Positions 24,069 through 37,904 of a stretch of 64,000 nucleotides of DNA are shown piece by piece. Under the pieces are notes generated by a model, which saw only the letters and a list, made by a program, of their open reading frames with translations, was not told the origin of the DNA and did no database searches. Every line of letters starts with the position of its first letter. The stretch's first letter is position 1. The DNA is from Telmatactis stephensoni (Eukaryota; Cnidaria; Anthozoa; Actiniaria; Isophelliidae): NCBI GenBank assembly GCA_029948255.1, contig JALIZF010001921.1, positions 62,001 through 126,000 of the forward strand. Direction: 5' to 3'. The translations under genes were made by a program, and so were the position numbers.

Positions 24069-24779
24069 TATATTGATGTGTACGCGAGGATAAGACGTCT
24101 TGTGCATGGACTATAGGGTGTCTCAAAAGTTCATGCCCCTATTTTGAACTAGAATAGCTCATTATGAAAAGGAGCTGAATTGCCACGATTCTTAGGATTT
24201 TTGTTGTTGTGTAAAGACGAGTTTTAGCAGCCTTCGTGACCCCCTTGATTTTTTATTACTTATTTAACGACCGCGACTTCAAGTGCGCTAAATCTTGGAG
24301 TGATGAAAATACTAGTGTGCATGCTTGCTTGATAAAACATTCGCTTTTTTCAAGTATTTTTGTTTTCTTTGACAGACACTCCAGAGGTTCTGACGTATAC
24401 TTGTTATGATGTAGTTTCTTCTCACTATCTTTTGAAAATAAATGAATAGAAACTATTGTATAACAAGTATATTTACATCATGTTTGGAATGGAGTCCATT
24501 TTCATTTTGACAGGAATCACAGCCGATCGATTTACCTTCATCTGCGCTACCACTGGAACTCACACAAAACGTTACGGGACAAGCAGGTTTACCGCTTTGT
24601 TAGCCTGTGTGTTCCCCTCCTCTCCCTCCTCCTCCTCCTCCTCTTCTTCCCGGGTTATTGGACCAAGGTAAGGCACGGAAACACGGAAATAGTAATCATA
24701 ATAATAGCAGTAGTAATAAACCTTTATTTCTACACGGTAGATCCTTCACGATATAAATACAAAACTATTCATAAATATT

Positions 24780-25063
24780 TAACAAATAGAACAGCTTTTT
24801 CCGTGCTCCGTTCAGTAATACAGCAAGCAGGAAGTGATGAGAGCACGAAAGAAGTGCTTTTCTTGAGTGCTCTCGGCACTTCCTAAGTGTTGTATTAATG
24901 AACGGAGCACTGAAAAAGATGTTAAAAAGTTCGATTTTCTCCTACAAGAGTTCAAAAGGTGCGGGCGCGTGGTCGAGCTCGCGCTGCTGACATCAGAACT
25001 GTACTCCGTTCTATGATAAACTTTCAGCCAATCAGAGCGCGTGTATCGACAAGGGTATATAAT
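24780..25063. repeat. Dispersed ~300-bp repeat, copy 2
   Basis: Second copy of the repeat at 23742, shorter by internal deletions. The 700 bp between the copies has a (TCC)n tract (24617-24647) and, at 24115-24150, a GGTGTCTCAAAAGTTCATG sequence that resembles DNA-transposon ends but has no identified partner. Confidence 0.85.
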
Positions 25064-25507
25064 AAATTTTATTATATAATAAATAATAAAATTTTCATTA
25101 ATTATTAATTTTTTCACAAATTCTATTTGCTAATTATCATTGGGAGCAAAGGGCAGAACTAGAATAAGGTTTTAAAAGTGGTAGCTGATGCAGGCTTAGT
25201 TCATTAATTTGGTAAACTATTCCATAGAAAGCTCCACTGTAACTAAAGCTTTTCTTGTAGTAATTCGTATGTGGCAAAGGAAGAGCTAACTTACGTTCAG
25301 TGCGTTAGACCCTGGAAATAAATGACTGATTGAACTGATCGAAAGTAAATTGTAATGCGCGCGCTCCCCTCCTTTCATGGATTCAGAGGAAAGACGTGAC
25401 AAGGCGAAATCACCACAACGGAAAACACAGGAATCCCAGGATGCGAGCCATGACAGCTTTTTTTCGATTTCAGCCGCGAGCCTTGTCTGTGGAGTTGATA
25501 GACTAAC

Positions 25508-25576
25508 AGCGGAAGTCGAATCGTGAGCTTCTCGCTTAGGAGAAGGTCGCGTACTAACCCACTGAGCTCGTGCTCC
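25508..25576 (-). repeat. tRNA-like SINE head
   Basis: On the minus strand GGGAGCACGAGCTCAGTGGG (A-box-like GCTCAGTGG), then TTCTCCTAAGCGAGAAG as an anticodon-arm-like hairpin, then a weak B box (CGATTCGACTTCC). The acceptor stem does not pair well, so a SINE head or tRNA pseudogene is more likely than a functional tRNA. Confidence 0.5.
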
Positions 25577-26685
25577 CTGTAACTAAGAAAAGTTTACTGG
25601 CAAACCGGGATGAAATGGATATATAATTAATATATAGTAGGAGTACATAAAACTAGTGAAACTTTCATATTGCCATTGAAGAGCTTTCATTTTCAATCAC
25701 CTTGATGTTTGTCTCTTAAGCCTTTCAGGAAAAAACAATGACATTCAGTTCCATCTATTACTTGATTATGATTTATCAAATGAAGTACATTGTCAAATTA
25801 TTTTTTTGAAATGTAGTTATTTGATATCTCAGTATATCGAGGGGGGTTGGTCTGGTTTGTCCCAATTCCTCCGCGAAGAGCGTTACGCATTATTTTCACA
25901 CATCTTTCATACAATGATTCAATAATTATTTGTGGTCTTACTTTGGTATTTGACGGGAGATCTGACATACCGCATGAGAACTAATACATCCCACAAGCTA
26001 CATGGCCTTGTTCCCCCCAAGCATAGCAGTGGTTACTTCCTAGGCGATCTAGTAACAACCTTATGGTCACTAAATTTAGCACAAACAAATACGGAAACAG
26101 TTTCATTCCAGCAGCTACCAGAGGTGAACACGCAAGAGGACTTTAACTTTACATTTATTAGTATATATTTATTCACTTATGAATTTTATACTTCGTTTTT
26201 ATTGTATTTTCATTGTTGCACCAACGTAATTCAGTTACATCGTACGTAATTCTGCGAGGTTGATTTTAAGGATGAAAGTGATTTGAATATGTATACTTGA
26301 TTGATATACAGTTTAAACTAAAATGCATATCTCAGTTTATGTCGAAAGATAGACTCCAATTCCAGCCGTGGTGGCTTCGGCGCGCCCGCGAACTACGAAA
26401 ACCAAGCCTCTCCCTATCTGGAACATTTCGTATCGTATCATGCCTGACTGAATTTGAAGAAAACTTTAGACTTTTAAAAAGGAGATAACAGGAAGAGAAT
26501 GGAAAGAGCTAGTAGGAGGGAAAGCCCGAAAAAAATAAAGAGGTTTATTGCTAATCAGACTTCAAATAGTTGAATTTTTATATTATAAAAATAATGTCAT
26601 TTATTAAGGTCATAGATATAATCTAATGTATGATAATAAAGGTAAACCAAATATTTTGGGTGGTTTTCTTTGAGGTATCTTTCGA

Positions 26686-26738
26686 CCAATCAAAAACTGT
26701 TGTTTTATTATTTACAGTGCATTCTGGGTAGTATAAAT
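26686..26738 (+). promoter_or_regulatory. Candidate core promoter (CCAAT, ZNF143/Staf-like site, TATA)
   Basis: CCAAT at 26686-26690, GCATTCTGGGTAGT (reverse complement ACTACCCAGAATGC, resembling a Staf/ZNF143 site) at about 26719-26732, and TATAAAT at 26732-26738, in plausible order for + strand transcription starting near 26762. It is 4.5 kb upstream of the first recognised HS2ST exon and could serve it, or a separate transcript. Confidence 0.4.
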
Positions 26739-26762
26739 TCCCGCTGACCGAAATTATATTTA

Positions 26763-29700
26763 TCAGTCCGTCAGATTTTGTGTCCACAGAACTAGTGGTG
26801 AAATTCTGAGCTCATATCATTGCTTGTATTGCACAGACGACACTTATCTTCGATGGATCGTAAGGAAATACACTGACAATCCAGTGTTTACTTCGTGCTG
26901 CTATTCCATGTTCCATGCACGTGTGCACGATGTTTGGAAGAATGTTTGTAAACAAGTTACCCGTAGTGTTGATGTTGACTATCATGGTGATTTTAGAAAT
27001 CCAAATCTTACGAATTTCAGAGCCACAGATACAGAGAAAATATTCACGAATCGCCAATACTGGTAACACAGTTTTTGTATTATAGTATAGTTTTATGTAT
27101 ATTGTGTATCAAGCTGTGATTGTTCTTTAATTGTTCACGGCTCTATGATTTGTAAGTGTGTTTTATATGTGATACAAACGAAGATTTTAACCTTTACAGA
27201 AAGAGGACTTCGAGATTTGTAATTTAGTGTTTATATCTAAGTACTGTGAGTATAATGTGTTATCTGCTATCTACATTGCGTCGGAGTTGCGGTGTTGTGT
27301 TTGAGAAGTAGATTCCCTGCTATTGAATTCCGTTCTTGAACCGCAGAAAAGGTTAATTCCTGTACGTTGGATAACCCCTTGGCGTTTCTGTTTTTGAAAT
27401 ATTCCGACAATGAAATCCTTAGGAATAACTTTATATTGTTACGCTTTATCTGAACTTGTTAATTATTTAATCATGTCTATTTATTCACACGAAATCAACC
27501 CGATTTCTTATACTTATCGATTTGTGATTTGTCAATCTGGGTTCGACTTTGTGTACATTTAAAATTCTTTAGAGAAAGCTATTGTATAAATTGTTGAACG
27601 TAAGAACTTGGGGGGCGTTTTGTGTGTGTTACTTTGTCAGTGAGGCACTCCCAGTGATGCCATTCAAACGTTACCGCTAGCTTAATTCAATTTAAAGTGT
27701 CAGCTTGATATCTGCCATATTAACATGTGTGTATGTCGTGAAACTTAATTTGTTCGCTTGGCTGTCTGCAATTGTAATATTCATATCATCCCTATAGATC
27801 TTTCCAAAAACATGTGGTCAGAAAATTGAAACATATGAAAACACATTTTGTTGAAATTTGTGATAATACATATACATTCATCTCTATACCTCTAGGAGAT
27901 GTTAAAAGTGGAGAATAACTTTTTATTAACAACAGAAAACTTTGATTTAAAGAATCCAGCTATCTATTTTCAAAGCTTTTAAAAAAGCTCTTTTAATAGA
28001 TATCAAGTTTACATGTTATGTATGTAATAATAATATTGTTATATTTGTATATAACATTCACACCAAATTTCTGTTTCTCAAATTTAGCTGTGAAAATTCT
28101 AATGTGATTTTGTAGGATAATCCTTGATAAGCTTGAGCATTGGTTATGCCATATTGATTGTTATAATAGCTTTGATGGACTGATGTTTACATTAGCTCAA
28201 CTTAATAACAGCTATAATCATGTTCATTTCGTGAGAAATTGAGAACTTTGCTTGTAATAGGTGGAGGAGATAAGTTTGATCAATATCACATGTCATTTAG
28301 ATACCTTAGATATGCCAGGATTTATCAAAGACACTTCAGATATGTCACAATTTGCTATCTACTTTGAACTTTCATTCTTATCTGTGAGTATGATTGTCTC
28401 TTTAAAGAGAATTTGGAGTGTATTTTCGTGTAAGAAGGCAAAAAATGCATTTAATTTCAATTTCATTCTTCTGTAGATGTGTGTGTATGTCCTAGAAATG
28501 CTTGTACTCATTACACACAAAAACCCAGCTCGTACTGTAATTTTTGAATAAACCAAATAATTAAAAAATGATAGGTGGAAATTAAGCCTTAGCCTCTAAA
28601 AACTTTTCTTGATAAAGGATACCGTCTTATTGAATTTTCTCACAACTGTGGTCATCTGGGAATGAACATAATCACTCATATTATAGAGAAATGACCACGG
28701 CTGTGGATTTCATCCATGATGAATAATGCCTTTTATTCTATATCTGCTATGGGATAAATAAAGCGAAGAAGGAATTTTTTAGTGATTGACAAGTTTTTCT
28801 TTAGAAATGTAAAATGAAAAATAGGAATAATGCAAATATACAGTATACATGTATGTAAGAGAAAAATCATGCACGAATGCAACCTCAATATAATGAAGTT
28901 GCGAGGGACTATATTGGTTTATTATACTTGGGATTTGTAATTCTAATAAATGGGATTGAAAATCAATACATCTTTAGTTTGACAGTGCCCCAAAAATTCA
29001 TTGTAATTCAGTTAACATCATACAGTTGAATCCCAGTAACTCAAACCCCCAGTATCTGTAAGTTCTTGTTAACTTGATCCAGCACTGATTCTGCAGATTT
29101 GCACCATACATTTATTGTAATTTTCCCTTTGCTAACTTGAACTCATGAGAACTTGAATCTCTTTTGATTTTCCTTGAAGGTTCAAGTTATTGGGAGTTAA
29201 CTGTATTTGGATTCATTACATTGGTGTTTCACTGTAGTAGATTAAGTACATGATTCTCCATTTTTCACTAGCTTAGCTCTAACTCATTTCGTGTACAAAT
29301 TGTTAGCAATTCACACAGAAAAATATAAGTCTGGTCAAATTCCTATAATAACATTAAAACAGCTTTCACAGCATGGTATATAGCCACACAAATTAGTTAA
29401 TATTCTCTAGTTTATTATTGAGAAAAATATTTGGAGCTTAAACATAATCTTGTTAGAAGAAAATTACTAATTATTTTTAGGGTTTGTGGGACTTTGAAAA
29501 TTACCATTTTTGTTTGTTTGCTTAATTGTTTATGTGCCAATTGATAACAACTAGACAGTATTTTAGCCCAGCATCATTGGCATAAGTCTGATGCCAGAGA
29601 AGAAAAGGGTATGACCCTGTACTAACAGACATTTCATAAAACTGAGTCATTCTTTGGTCTTTTTTGTCATACAAGATAGGAAATCTGGGTTTCTTTGACT

Positions 29701-31308
29701 TGTAGGGTGAGAATGGCCCCCCTAAAAAGTCAGAGTCTTGCTAAATTTTGGTCAAATTTTGAAGGTTTCGAAGTCTCGATTTATTGCTTAAAATTATCTC
29801 AGAGTCTTAAATTTTGAAAACAATGCAAATCAACAAAAAAGTGTCTCAGGCTTGCAAAAATATGCCTTGTCTCATGGTCTCACAAAGTCTCGCCTTGACT
29901 ATTCGACACCACTACTTGTTCTTATCAAGATTCTATAGGGCGTATCAACGGCATCTCCCTCATGCCGACAGCATGACTCACAAATATATTGTTAGAAAAT
30001 TTAGTTAGTTTTGACTAACACAAGACCAAGGAAGTTATTGTATTTTGTGGTGTATTTTACCTGTAGATTTTTGATAAAAAAATTATATTCTTAATTGTTA
30101 TAGTTTAATAATACCCATACAGCTGTGGCACATATTTTAGCTACCAATTTTGACTTATCAAATTAGAAGTGAAAGAGCTTCTTTGGTAGTAATTTGTAAT
30201 ATGACAGTTTTTTTTATCAGAATGACAATTCTTAAGTTAAAACTTGACAGTTTATTCACAAACATGTCTGGACATGCCTCACATAATCCTTGGTGTGTAA
30301 ACAAGCTAATTACATGACTAATATACATGTACTAAACAGCAGCATGTGTAAATGTGCAATAGAGAGTAATTACAAGTTTAAAGAAAGCTTATTTGTTGGT
30401 TTAAAGGACAGGTTTTTCCCACTTAATGTGTATCGCCTGTTAAGTTTTACTTGGAACCCGGAGTTCCCTATATCGAGAATTAAGAATTATTTGCTGAACA
30501 GGCCTTGCAGCATTCTGCTGAAGCAATGAAGTGTTTGTAAACATGAGAGTTTGTATCCCCAGAGGGATATAACTGTAGAATTTAGGGCATTATGAAATTG
30601 TGAAAACCTTGGCAGAAACTGATACAGTGCTGTTAGATTGATAATCAAGTGTTTCATGATAGAGCCATGGCAGATAGCTGGTTACTGAAGAGAGGTGGTC
30701 ATTATAGAGAGGTGATTAATGCAGAAAGGTTGTGGTAGTATAGAGAGGTAGATATAAATTAAGAGATGAAGAGGTGGTCATTGCTGAGGTGGTAATTGTA
30801 GAGAGGTAATTGATGAAGAGAGATCGTCATTGTAGAGAGTAGGTAATTGTAGAAAGGTGATCATTGTGGAGAGGTGGTCATTGTAGAGATGTACTGTAAG
30901 TAGTCATTGTAGAGAGGCAGTCAATGTATATATCACCTTGGGATAGTGAAGACAATAATTATTAAACGGCCTGTTAAACACTGCAAAGAGGAAGCTGTTT
31001 TGCTAGATGTTGAAGTTGTGACCATGTACCTTCTTGATTAAGCACATTAGGCTTTCAAGGTGGACTTTCGATAATGCCTTTAAGGCATTTTGAGAGGTAT
31101 TTCAAAGGGGAGGTAAAATGTCAAGATATTACAGCTGTCAGAAGAATCAATAAAACCCTTAATAAACACCAGACCAGCTAGGCTTCAATGAACTGCAGAT
31201 TTAAAGAGATGTGGCAAATCTAAATTTTTGATAAATTCTTATCAAAAAATGTGGCATGCATTGAATTTGCTACTGTATATTGAGTGCCTTTGTTCTGACT
31301 TTTTACAG
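26763..31308. other. Long non-coding stretch, probably 5' UTR and intron of HS2ST
   Basis: No conserved protein segment was found. AT-rich, with a degenerate repeat at 30690-30930 and a small element near 29025-29210 (AACTCAAACCCCCAGTATCT against GGTTCAAGTTATTGGGAGTT, weakly inverted). The HS2ST membrane-anchor exon should lie here or further left, but I could not find it. Confidence 0.4.
30690..30930. repeat. Degenerate tandem repeat
   Basis: A dozen or so diverged copies of a unit near GTAGAGAGGTGGTCATT, with variable spacing. Confidence 0.75.
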
Positions 31309-34300
31309 TAACTTCCATACACCCATCAAGTGAAGATGAAGACGAAGAAAATGAATATGAACATGAAGATAATGCAGATTCTATTACAAGAAAAGGACAA
31401 GCAAACACGGTATGTTACTTTACATGGATCAGGATGCATTCATGTAGACATGTCAAATGAGACTACAGAAGGACTACAGAGGCAATTTAGCTACATTTAG
31501 GCTACGTATCTGTGATATTGTAGTGTAGGATAAGCTTTAGTCTAGACAATCTAAAGTAACAATAATTATGCCCCTATTGCTGCCTTTTTTCCCTATTATT
31601 CTAAGTTCTTTTAGAACTTTTTAGAATATATTTTGAGAGGATTTTATCTGGATCTGGTTCTGCCTTTTATTTGTAGACTAACTTAACATAGGAGTATATT
31701 TGGACACAAACTTCAATATTGACCATGTAATTCTTTATGTGGTTCAGTTCAAGGACGAAAAATAGTTCTAATTGTCTTTCATTTGTTTCTCGAATATTTT
31801 GTCACAGAAAACATTTTTCTTTGTCTTCCAAATAGAGAATTAACTGGAAGGGGTCTTTAAAGGATTAAATAACAAACTTCTATTTCTGATCAATAATTCA
31901 TATCACTCCTACCTTGTATATCCATAATGTTTTTATAACTAACTTTCACTAACAGATTCAACCTATTTTCGAAATTTATTGACAACAACATTTTTGGCAT
32001 CCCAAAGGAAGTGGTTGGTCGGACCATTCCAGACTTCCACAATGGGAACTAATCCAAACTACAGAAACTGTTATGCGTTAGTTCTAAATAAATAATTTCA
32101 CCCAAGGGAATGACAACAGAGTGAAGAAAAAAATCTCCATGTCACTGTTCGGTCATTCCTTAATTGGACACAAAATTGGAAGTAATTTTAAACGTGAAAA
32201 GATTGTCGCCACTAGACTCTCTACCTGCTGCGAGATAGTCAAACAACGCGTTACCGCGAGCGGCATTCTTTGGAAAGAAAAACAAAAACTGTACTGATAT
32301 ACGATAGTTTTCACAACATTCTATTAAAATAATTTCCAGAATAGTTCGAGAAATTTTGTCTATTAATAAAGACTGAATAAGTTATTAAGACTTTTAACAC
32401 GTGCAAACTAAATCTTGATAAGTTGAATACACATCTGTTTTGCCAAGGTTAAGGTATCTCTTCCACACTAGAATGACGTTTTTCTTTGAATGTAGTCAGC
32501 GAAACAGGTAGAAGGAATTCATTTTCAAAATAATCTGGGTTAGTGTGGACATAACTTTAAAGTTATAAGTTATAAACTTTTAAAATTTGCCAAGACTTTC
32601 TTTGCCTCAATATTACTGCCTTACCTTTTCTATTCTTATCTTATCCCAGAAACTGTTGGATAGTACATGTACTTTAGAGAGCGTAAATTTTTGAAATCCA
32701 AAGAAGATACTTTGAATTTCTGAGTGAAAGCCGTTTTCAATTTCTGCTTACGGTACACTGTTTCCCCGTTCAAAAGATGGCGGGCCTTGCCGCGTTCGCT
32801 ACTTTTCTTTCACGATTCTTTCACTGACTCTGATTGGTTGATGTACAAATGGCGCGAAAAAAGCGCGCCAAAAATGCAACATCGCGTGTTATGTATGCAC
32901 CCCACAAACTAGCCACAAACTGCGTTCTGCTTTTACGATCTGATAAATGTCTAAAAAGTATTTTAAACGTAAACATCCAAAACAAATAAATGTCCAAATT
33001 TTCAGCTTCTTTTACATTTCTTTTTGTCTTTATTACAGGTCCAATTCGATGACCAGTCTCCCTTCGATAAAGCGGTAATCTTTTACAACAGAGTACCCAA
33101 AACAGCAAGTACAAGCTTTATGGGCGTGGTCTATGACTTGTGCGAGAAAAACAATTTTTATTCTATTCATTTAAACATTACCAAGAACCAACACGTTTTG
33201 TCCGTGGCTGATCAACTTCGTCTTGCACAAAATATCACACGATGGACAGACCATTTACCGGCACTTTTTCATGGACATGTGGAGTACATAAACTTTAAAA
33301 AACTTGGAGTTTCGTCTAAGAAAATATTTTATATAAATATAATAAGAAAACCTTTAGATCGATTGGTATCGTATTATTATTTCCTGAGATTTGGAGACAC
33401 GTTTAGACCTCACAAAGTACGGTCAAGACAAGGAGATAAAGAGGTATGTAAAAGTTAGAAACTCTGGCCAAGTCACACGCTATAATACGTCGGCCCGATT
33501 TTTGATAAGGATATCGGCCCGATTCGGAAAAATACACATTTGTTCGTGTCTGGCCGTTTTTTTTGAAAGGAAAAACCAAATGACAATCGGAGTGTTAAAA
33601 ACAGTGGTCACTGACTACTGTAAAGGAAATCTTGAAGAACTCAAATCGAGCCGGCAATTCGTATAGCGTGTCCTTTACGAAACGTGAAAGGGATTTCCGT
33701 GTGCCTATTGGCTCGTACTTAGTGAATGAAAACGACGTTGTAGTTGTGCACATGTTAATAAAGTACCAACGAGCAGGGCAGCCTGGCAAACTGAGAAAGT
33801 CGAGGGGCGAATTGCTCCTTTTAAGTGCTCTTACAAGCATGCATTTCTCACTAAATTAATGTTTATAAAAGAACGAAACCAAACATTCCATATTTGTATT
33901 TTCCCTTGAAAATATGTACTTTGCAACAACCCGCTCTTGTTCTCACTCTAACCGATTGATAATTCATTTTCTATAGACATTTGACGAGTGTGTAGCCAAA
34001 GGGCATAGAGACTGTAGACCAGAAAAACTATGGCTTCAGATTCCATTCTTTTGCGGTCACGCGCCGCAGTGTCAGTAAGTCCATCAATTTTATGAATGTG
34101 AATAGATACGCCTTTTACGGAACCCCTACAGTTACGGCACGCACACACTTTTTACGTAGCCCCTAAAGTCACGGAACTGACGCGGGATCCCCTTATGGAG
34201 TCCCTACGGTTTCGTTTCGCGCACACGTACCTTTTACGGAATCCCTATGGCTACGGAACACATGGTCCCTTTACGGGGTCCCTATGGTTTCGTCACGCAC

Positions 34301-35654
34301 ACACGTACCTTTTACGGAACCCCTATGGCTACGGAACACATGGTCCCTTTACGGGGTCCCTATGGTTTCGTCACGCACACACGCACCTTTTACGGAACCC
34401 CTATAGTCACCTAAGTAACGGGACAAATAATTTATTTCATTAAATACACGACTTTGTTCCAAATAACACTAGTCGTAAAAACTACCTAACTGTCCCTCCC
34501 CCACCCATTCATTCTTGGTTATGCATCATTCAGTAGTTCTCATATTGAAGTTCACTGATGTACAACATTGAATGGGGTAGTGGAGATAAATATTTATAGC
34601 GCGCGTTCTGGATCCAATTATAACTGATGTGGAGTTCCTGCGGTGTCCCCAAAAATATGTCTATGATTGTGACTTCGCCTTAGCTTTGTGATGGAGTTTT
34701 CTGGAATGAAATATCGATCAGTGCTGTTTTGTTTGTAGATCTCCTGGGAATAAATGGGCCTTAGATCAAGCCAAGCGACATTTAGTAGAGGACTACTTAC
34801 TAGTAGGACTAACAGAAGAGTTAGCCGATTTTGTGTCAGCCATGGAAGCGATCTTTCCCAGATTTTTTAAAGGAGCGACAAAAGTATTTCTTGAAGGTAT
34901 TGAAAACATACTCGTCGAGTCAGCTTTAGTGACAGGAATAAAACAGACCAGACATTTGTACGTTTGCGTGTTGTTAGGGATATCTAATCCACGAGTTATC
35001 TAACTAGTGGATTAGCATCATCAGGGAGTGCAAAGAGTTGCCCTACGTTCATGCGTGCAAACGGGCTCTTGGAGTCGCGTCACGTCCGGAAAAACTCTCG
35101 TATAGTCCGTCTGGTTAACAGCGATACAAATCGTATTCTGGACCCCAGCAGTCTTTCTGATTTTGAAAAGACGCTTGTCAAATCACGAAAGTCATTCTAA
35201 CGTTTTTGCTTATTGGATGTTCTTTCGCGCCAAAATGACGTCACGGACAGTTTCTATGGAATTACCCAATGGCGAGCAGCGTAATTTTAGCCAATCACAA
35301 ACTTCTTTTCAAAATCAGAAAGAAATTAGAACACGATTCGTGTCGCTGTTATGCAGACTGACTATACGAGAGTTTTATCCGGATGTGACCGGATGTTACA
35401 GCCCACTTAGATTTCTTTTTATTTCATCAGGTAACAAATCTCATTTACGCAAAACAGTCTCCAAGAAACCACTGGAACAACGTACAATCGATATGTTCCA
35501 AAAGAACAGGATATGGAAGATGGAGAACGAGTTTTACGAGTTTGCAAAGAAAGTCTTTTATTCCGAAAGAAAACGGTTGTTAATAACGAAAAGAACTGAA
35601 GGACAAGTCAGTTCCCCCGTACAATTCTTTTACGAGAAAATACGACCGAAATAA
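31309..35654 (+). CDS. HS2ST1: Heparan sulfate 2-O-sulfotransferase (5 exons, N-terminus missing)
   Basis: Exons 31309-31409, 33039-33443, 33977-34074, 34739-34896 and 35431-35654 join in phase to about 328 residues ending at TAA 35652-35654. The enzyme is a Golgi type II membrane protein that moves sulfate from PAPS to C2 of iduronic acid in heparan sulfate. Seen in order: an acidic stem (SSEDEDEENEYEHED), the PAPS 5'-phosphosulfate loop RVPKTASTSF, N-glycosylation sequons NIT twice, FHGHVEYINF holding the catalytic His of the family, the 3'-phosphate region IRKPLDRLVSYYYFLRFGD, FDECVA..CRPEKLWLQIPFFCGH, a PRFFKGAT helix, KSHLRKT, WKMENEFYEFA and the C-terminal FFYEKI. The exon with the start codon and membrane anchor was not found. 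Uronyl 2-O-sulfotransferase is related, but the C-terminus favours HS2ST. AATAAA at 36285-36290. Confidence 0.92.
34150..34410. repeat. 78-bp minisatellite in HS2ST intron
   Basis: About three units, each made of two related halves (TTTACGGGGTCCCTATGG and TTTACGGAACCCCTATGG). The 78-bp period is a multiple of three, which alone explains the 82-codon frame through it. It lies between exons 3 and 4 and carries no splice site. Confidence 0.9.
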
Positions 35655-36414
35655 TACGACCCTTACATTAACGTAATTTAGACTTCCATGGATTTGGCTT
35701 CCAGAGTAACGGTCTGCAAGTCTTTCGATCATAGGGGAACATGTCTGAGACGTGTGAGGAAATTATCGGGAACGTTATCATGGAAACCGTGCTTACTCAC
35801 CTGACGTATACATACAGTTCATTTACGTCATTTCTTACGTCACTTCTCAGGCACTGTTTACACGGAATGCATTACGTCATCAGAAGATGCGACTGTCTCT
35901 AAGTTAAGCCTGGTTTTGACTAGCGCCGCAAGGCACAAGCGCATGTAGCATAAGTGCTCCGTCTTCATTGACATAATCATGGACGCAAGCACAAGAAAGA
36001 GGAACATTTTTTTATCCTTTCTTGCTTCGTATAAAGGATTTGCGATTTCAGCGGATTCAACGAAAAGAATTTGTGATTTCAACGATTATAGTCGATACAC
36101 GTAGGGCAAAAAGCATCGATCTCGCGTGGACGGGCCTTAGCATTCGCAGTGTAGAAGAGTCATGTTCGTCCTTACTGTAAAATTAGTATAAGCTATTTTT
36201 ATAATGCATCTCAGAACATTCAGTACTAAATCCAGTACTCTAACAATAATTTTAAAATGCCATACGCTAGATTATTTGAAAGTAAATAAAGAGATCTAGA
36301 ACCAATTAAGTTCTTAATAAACAATTATTTTTCTGTAAAGGATTCAGTATTGTCATAATTTCATCGTCATATACAGGTTTGAAGAAAAGGTAGACAACTC
36401 TAGCTTTTCTTCAA

Positions 36415-36630
<216 letters not shown>

Positions 36631-37162
36631 CAAACAAATCAACCAACCAACCGAACAGACAAACAAACACAAGCAAGTAAGGAAACAATTAGGTTTGTAT
36701 TCATTTCCATAAATCCTCAGAAATTCGCTCCTCTGGAAGCCCTCTGCATTGATAGGTCGCGCCATCCACAGGAAGCCCAACTATTAAGAAGGTAATTGAC
36801 ATGGAATCAGCATGTGAAGGCATCGGATGGCCATGGATGATAGCTCTCCACCCACAAGTGACCATCCAATGCCGCGCCTTCTACTGCCCTACTCTAAGCA
36901 CGAACTAGGTTAAATGGAAGTTCAAACAAGGATAAGAGAGAACGATATTTTGCTGTTTCATGCCGTTAATTGGAAACCAAAGTCTTGCAAATGAAAATTT
37001 ATCTAAGTACTTTCTGAGGACGTCAGTTCAAAAATGCCTTCAACTTTGCATTGTTTGTTTATCAAGGAAAACGTGCTCGTGTTGATGCGGCTTTATTAGC
37101 ATCACAGTGGATACATTTAGACTTTTACACCAAAAGTAATCCTAGTGAACTGACAGGACAAG

Positions 37163-37421
37163 CAATGACCACGACCACCTCAGGCAATTATTGCTGCACT
37201 AAACGTATCGTGCGAGAGGTCACAAGTTCGATCCCCAGTCCTGACCTCGCATCCTTGATTCAACTTCTTTCTATTATGTGTAGCTTTAATTAGCTTTAAA
37301 TACCCTTAAAACGGAGCACTGATGGAGACAGGGGTAAAATGAGCGCACCGTCGACCTCGAAGTTGATCAGTCTGACTGTTACGAGTTACCGACGCTAAAT
37401 ACTTCACCTTTACCTTTAAGT
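37163..37421 (+). mobile_element. tRNA-headed SINE, copy 1
   Basis: B box GGTCACAAGTTCGATCCCC (37218-37236) follows a tRNA-like head. The body TGTGTAGCTTTAATTAGCTT (37276-37295) and the tail TTCACCTTTACC match the copy at 54225-54440 on the other strand. Confidence 0.7.
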
Positions 37422-37904
37422 AAAAGGACAGTAGCAAACATTAATATTAATTTTATTATTATTTATCAAATACAAATTCTAATATTCTCTTTTTCGCAAA
37501 AAGTTAAAAATCTAACTAAAATATTTAAATTAAATTTAACTTTTAAAATATATTTTATTTTATATTTCACTCGTGAGGTTTGACCCTTATTGCGGTTAAC
37601 AAAATAAAATCCAGGATGACCGCTAAATGTGGTAAGCGAAGCAAATTAGATTTGGGTATTTGCTTCGATTTTCGTTTCCAGAAATTACGCTCTGAATTAC
37701 TTTTAGGGAATTAATGTGCGGTTTTTATGAAGGAACACAGTAAATAGAAGTGCAATGTGCTCATGCGCAGCGCGTTGAGCTTGTTTTCACAACTGAGTAA
37801 GTATTTTAATGGATATTTGGGTAGCATGGAGTAGTTCAAGACGCTCGATCGCAGAGTTTTTGACAATTAGTCGGAATAATCGCACGAGTGGTTTCACTGC
37901 AAAG

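Noticed and set aside
25508..25576. Functional tRNA gene on the minus strand
   Set aside because: A box is good, but B box and acceptor stem are weak; a SINE head is more likely.
26297..26488. 63-codon frame as a coding exon
   Set aside because: No acceptor or donor in phase and no recognisable motif.
34195..34443. 82-codon repetitive protein
   Set aside because: Product of the 78-bp intronic minisatellite, whose period is divisible by three.
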